Assembly: GCF_049059935.1 (NCBI RefSeq)
Contig: NZ_JBMGQR010000012.1
Location: 1-64,000, forward strand
Length of the DNA stretch: 64,000 bases
From: JAURVT01 sp049059935
GTDB lineage: Bacteria > Actinomycetota > Actinomycetes > Propionibacteriales > Nocardioidaceae
Direction: 5' to 3'
This document shows, piece by piece, positions 62,354 to 64,000 of this stretch. Numbering within the stretch: the stretch's first letter is position 1; each line of letters opens with the position of its first letter. Below the pieces are notes generated by a model. That model saw only the letters and a program-made list of their open reading frames with translations. It was not told where the DNA came from and did not search any database. Made by a program: the position numbers and the translations under genes.

Positions 62354-64000
<1,647 letters not shown>

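Overview
The window is GC-rich, gene-dense chromosomal DNA from an actinobacterium. The evidence is mycothiol glycosyltransferase MshA, CarD, LpqE, SenX3/RegX3, a DUF3263 plus LytR_C pair, frequent GTG starts and many leaderless genes. Gene content and order look most like Propionibacteriales/Nocardioidaceae (for example Aeromicrobium or Nocardioides); that placement is an inference, since no rRNA is present. I see no insertion sequence, prophage, integrase, CRISPR array or rRNA. The one tRNA is tRNA-Thr(UGU). Both ends cut a gene: citrate synthase at the left, the GTPase TypA/BipA at the right.

Layout. 1-3.1 kb: citrate synthase and a secreted Pro/Thr-repeat protein. 3.2-7.7 kb: a tightly overlapping catabolic operon (enoyl-CoA hydratase, acyl-CoA ligase, amidohydrolase, GNAT). 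7.7-16.6 kb: Gfo/Idh oxidoreductase, ABC-F ATPase, purple-acid-phosphatase-like enzyme, TruA, PspC, YjbR, methyltransferase, a small phosphatase, LysR and an EamA exporter. 16.6-18.6 kb: cold-shock protein, a MoaD/ThiS-type sulfur carrier and a threonine-synthase-like PLP enzyme behind a SAM-I riboswitch. 18.6-28 kb: trehalose genes otsB and otsA, a DUF1023 hydrolase operon, lipoproteins, DUF3263/LytR_C, GNAT and MFS. 28-37.9 kb: sulfotransferase, nuclease-fold and glycosidase-fold proteins, Ung, an AI-2E-type permease, a non-coding tandem duplication, tRNA-Thr, DUF4032 and an mhqO/mhqD-like quinone-detoxification pair. 38-43 kb: ATP-grasp protein and sulfonate operon ssuCBAD. 43-54 kb: rlmB, cysS, two C39-type proteins, lon, a molybdopterin oxidoreductase, ispF, nirD and carD, a scattered version of the usual carD-ispD-ispF-cysS-rlmB block without ispD. 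54-64 kb: lpqE, regX3-senX3, phoU, TauE, gpmA, a DsbA-fold protein, YbjN, mshA, an SDR and typA, close to the mycobacterial mshA-to-carD neighbourhood.

Most noteworthy signals. (1) The SAM-I riboswitch in front of a threonine-synthase-like gene that is translationally linked to a sulfur-carrier gene; this points to a sulfur-carrier-dependent homocysteine/methionine route rather than plain threonine synthesis. (2) Perfect hairpins of a shared design: a 53-bp module repeated in inverted orientation on both sides of a small phosphatase gene, with paired base changes in the stem, and a related three-palindrome array at exact 30-bp spacing upstream of the Gfo/Idh gene. (3) A 278-bp non-coding tandem duplication beside tRNA-Thr that keeps a palindrome and a hairpin. 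(4) A 12-bp hairpin holding the ABC-F start codon. (5) TANNNT boxes placed exactly 6-7 nt before the start codon of about sixteen genes, the signature of leaderless mRNAs, which fixes many starts.
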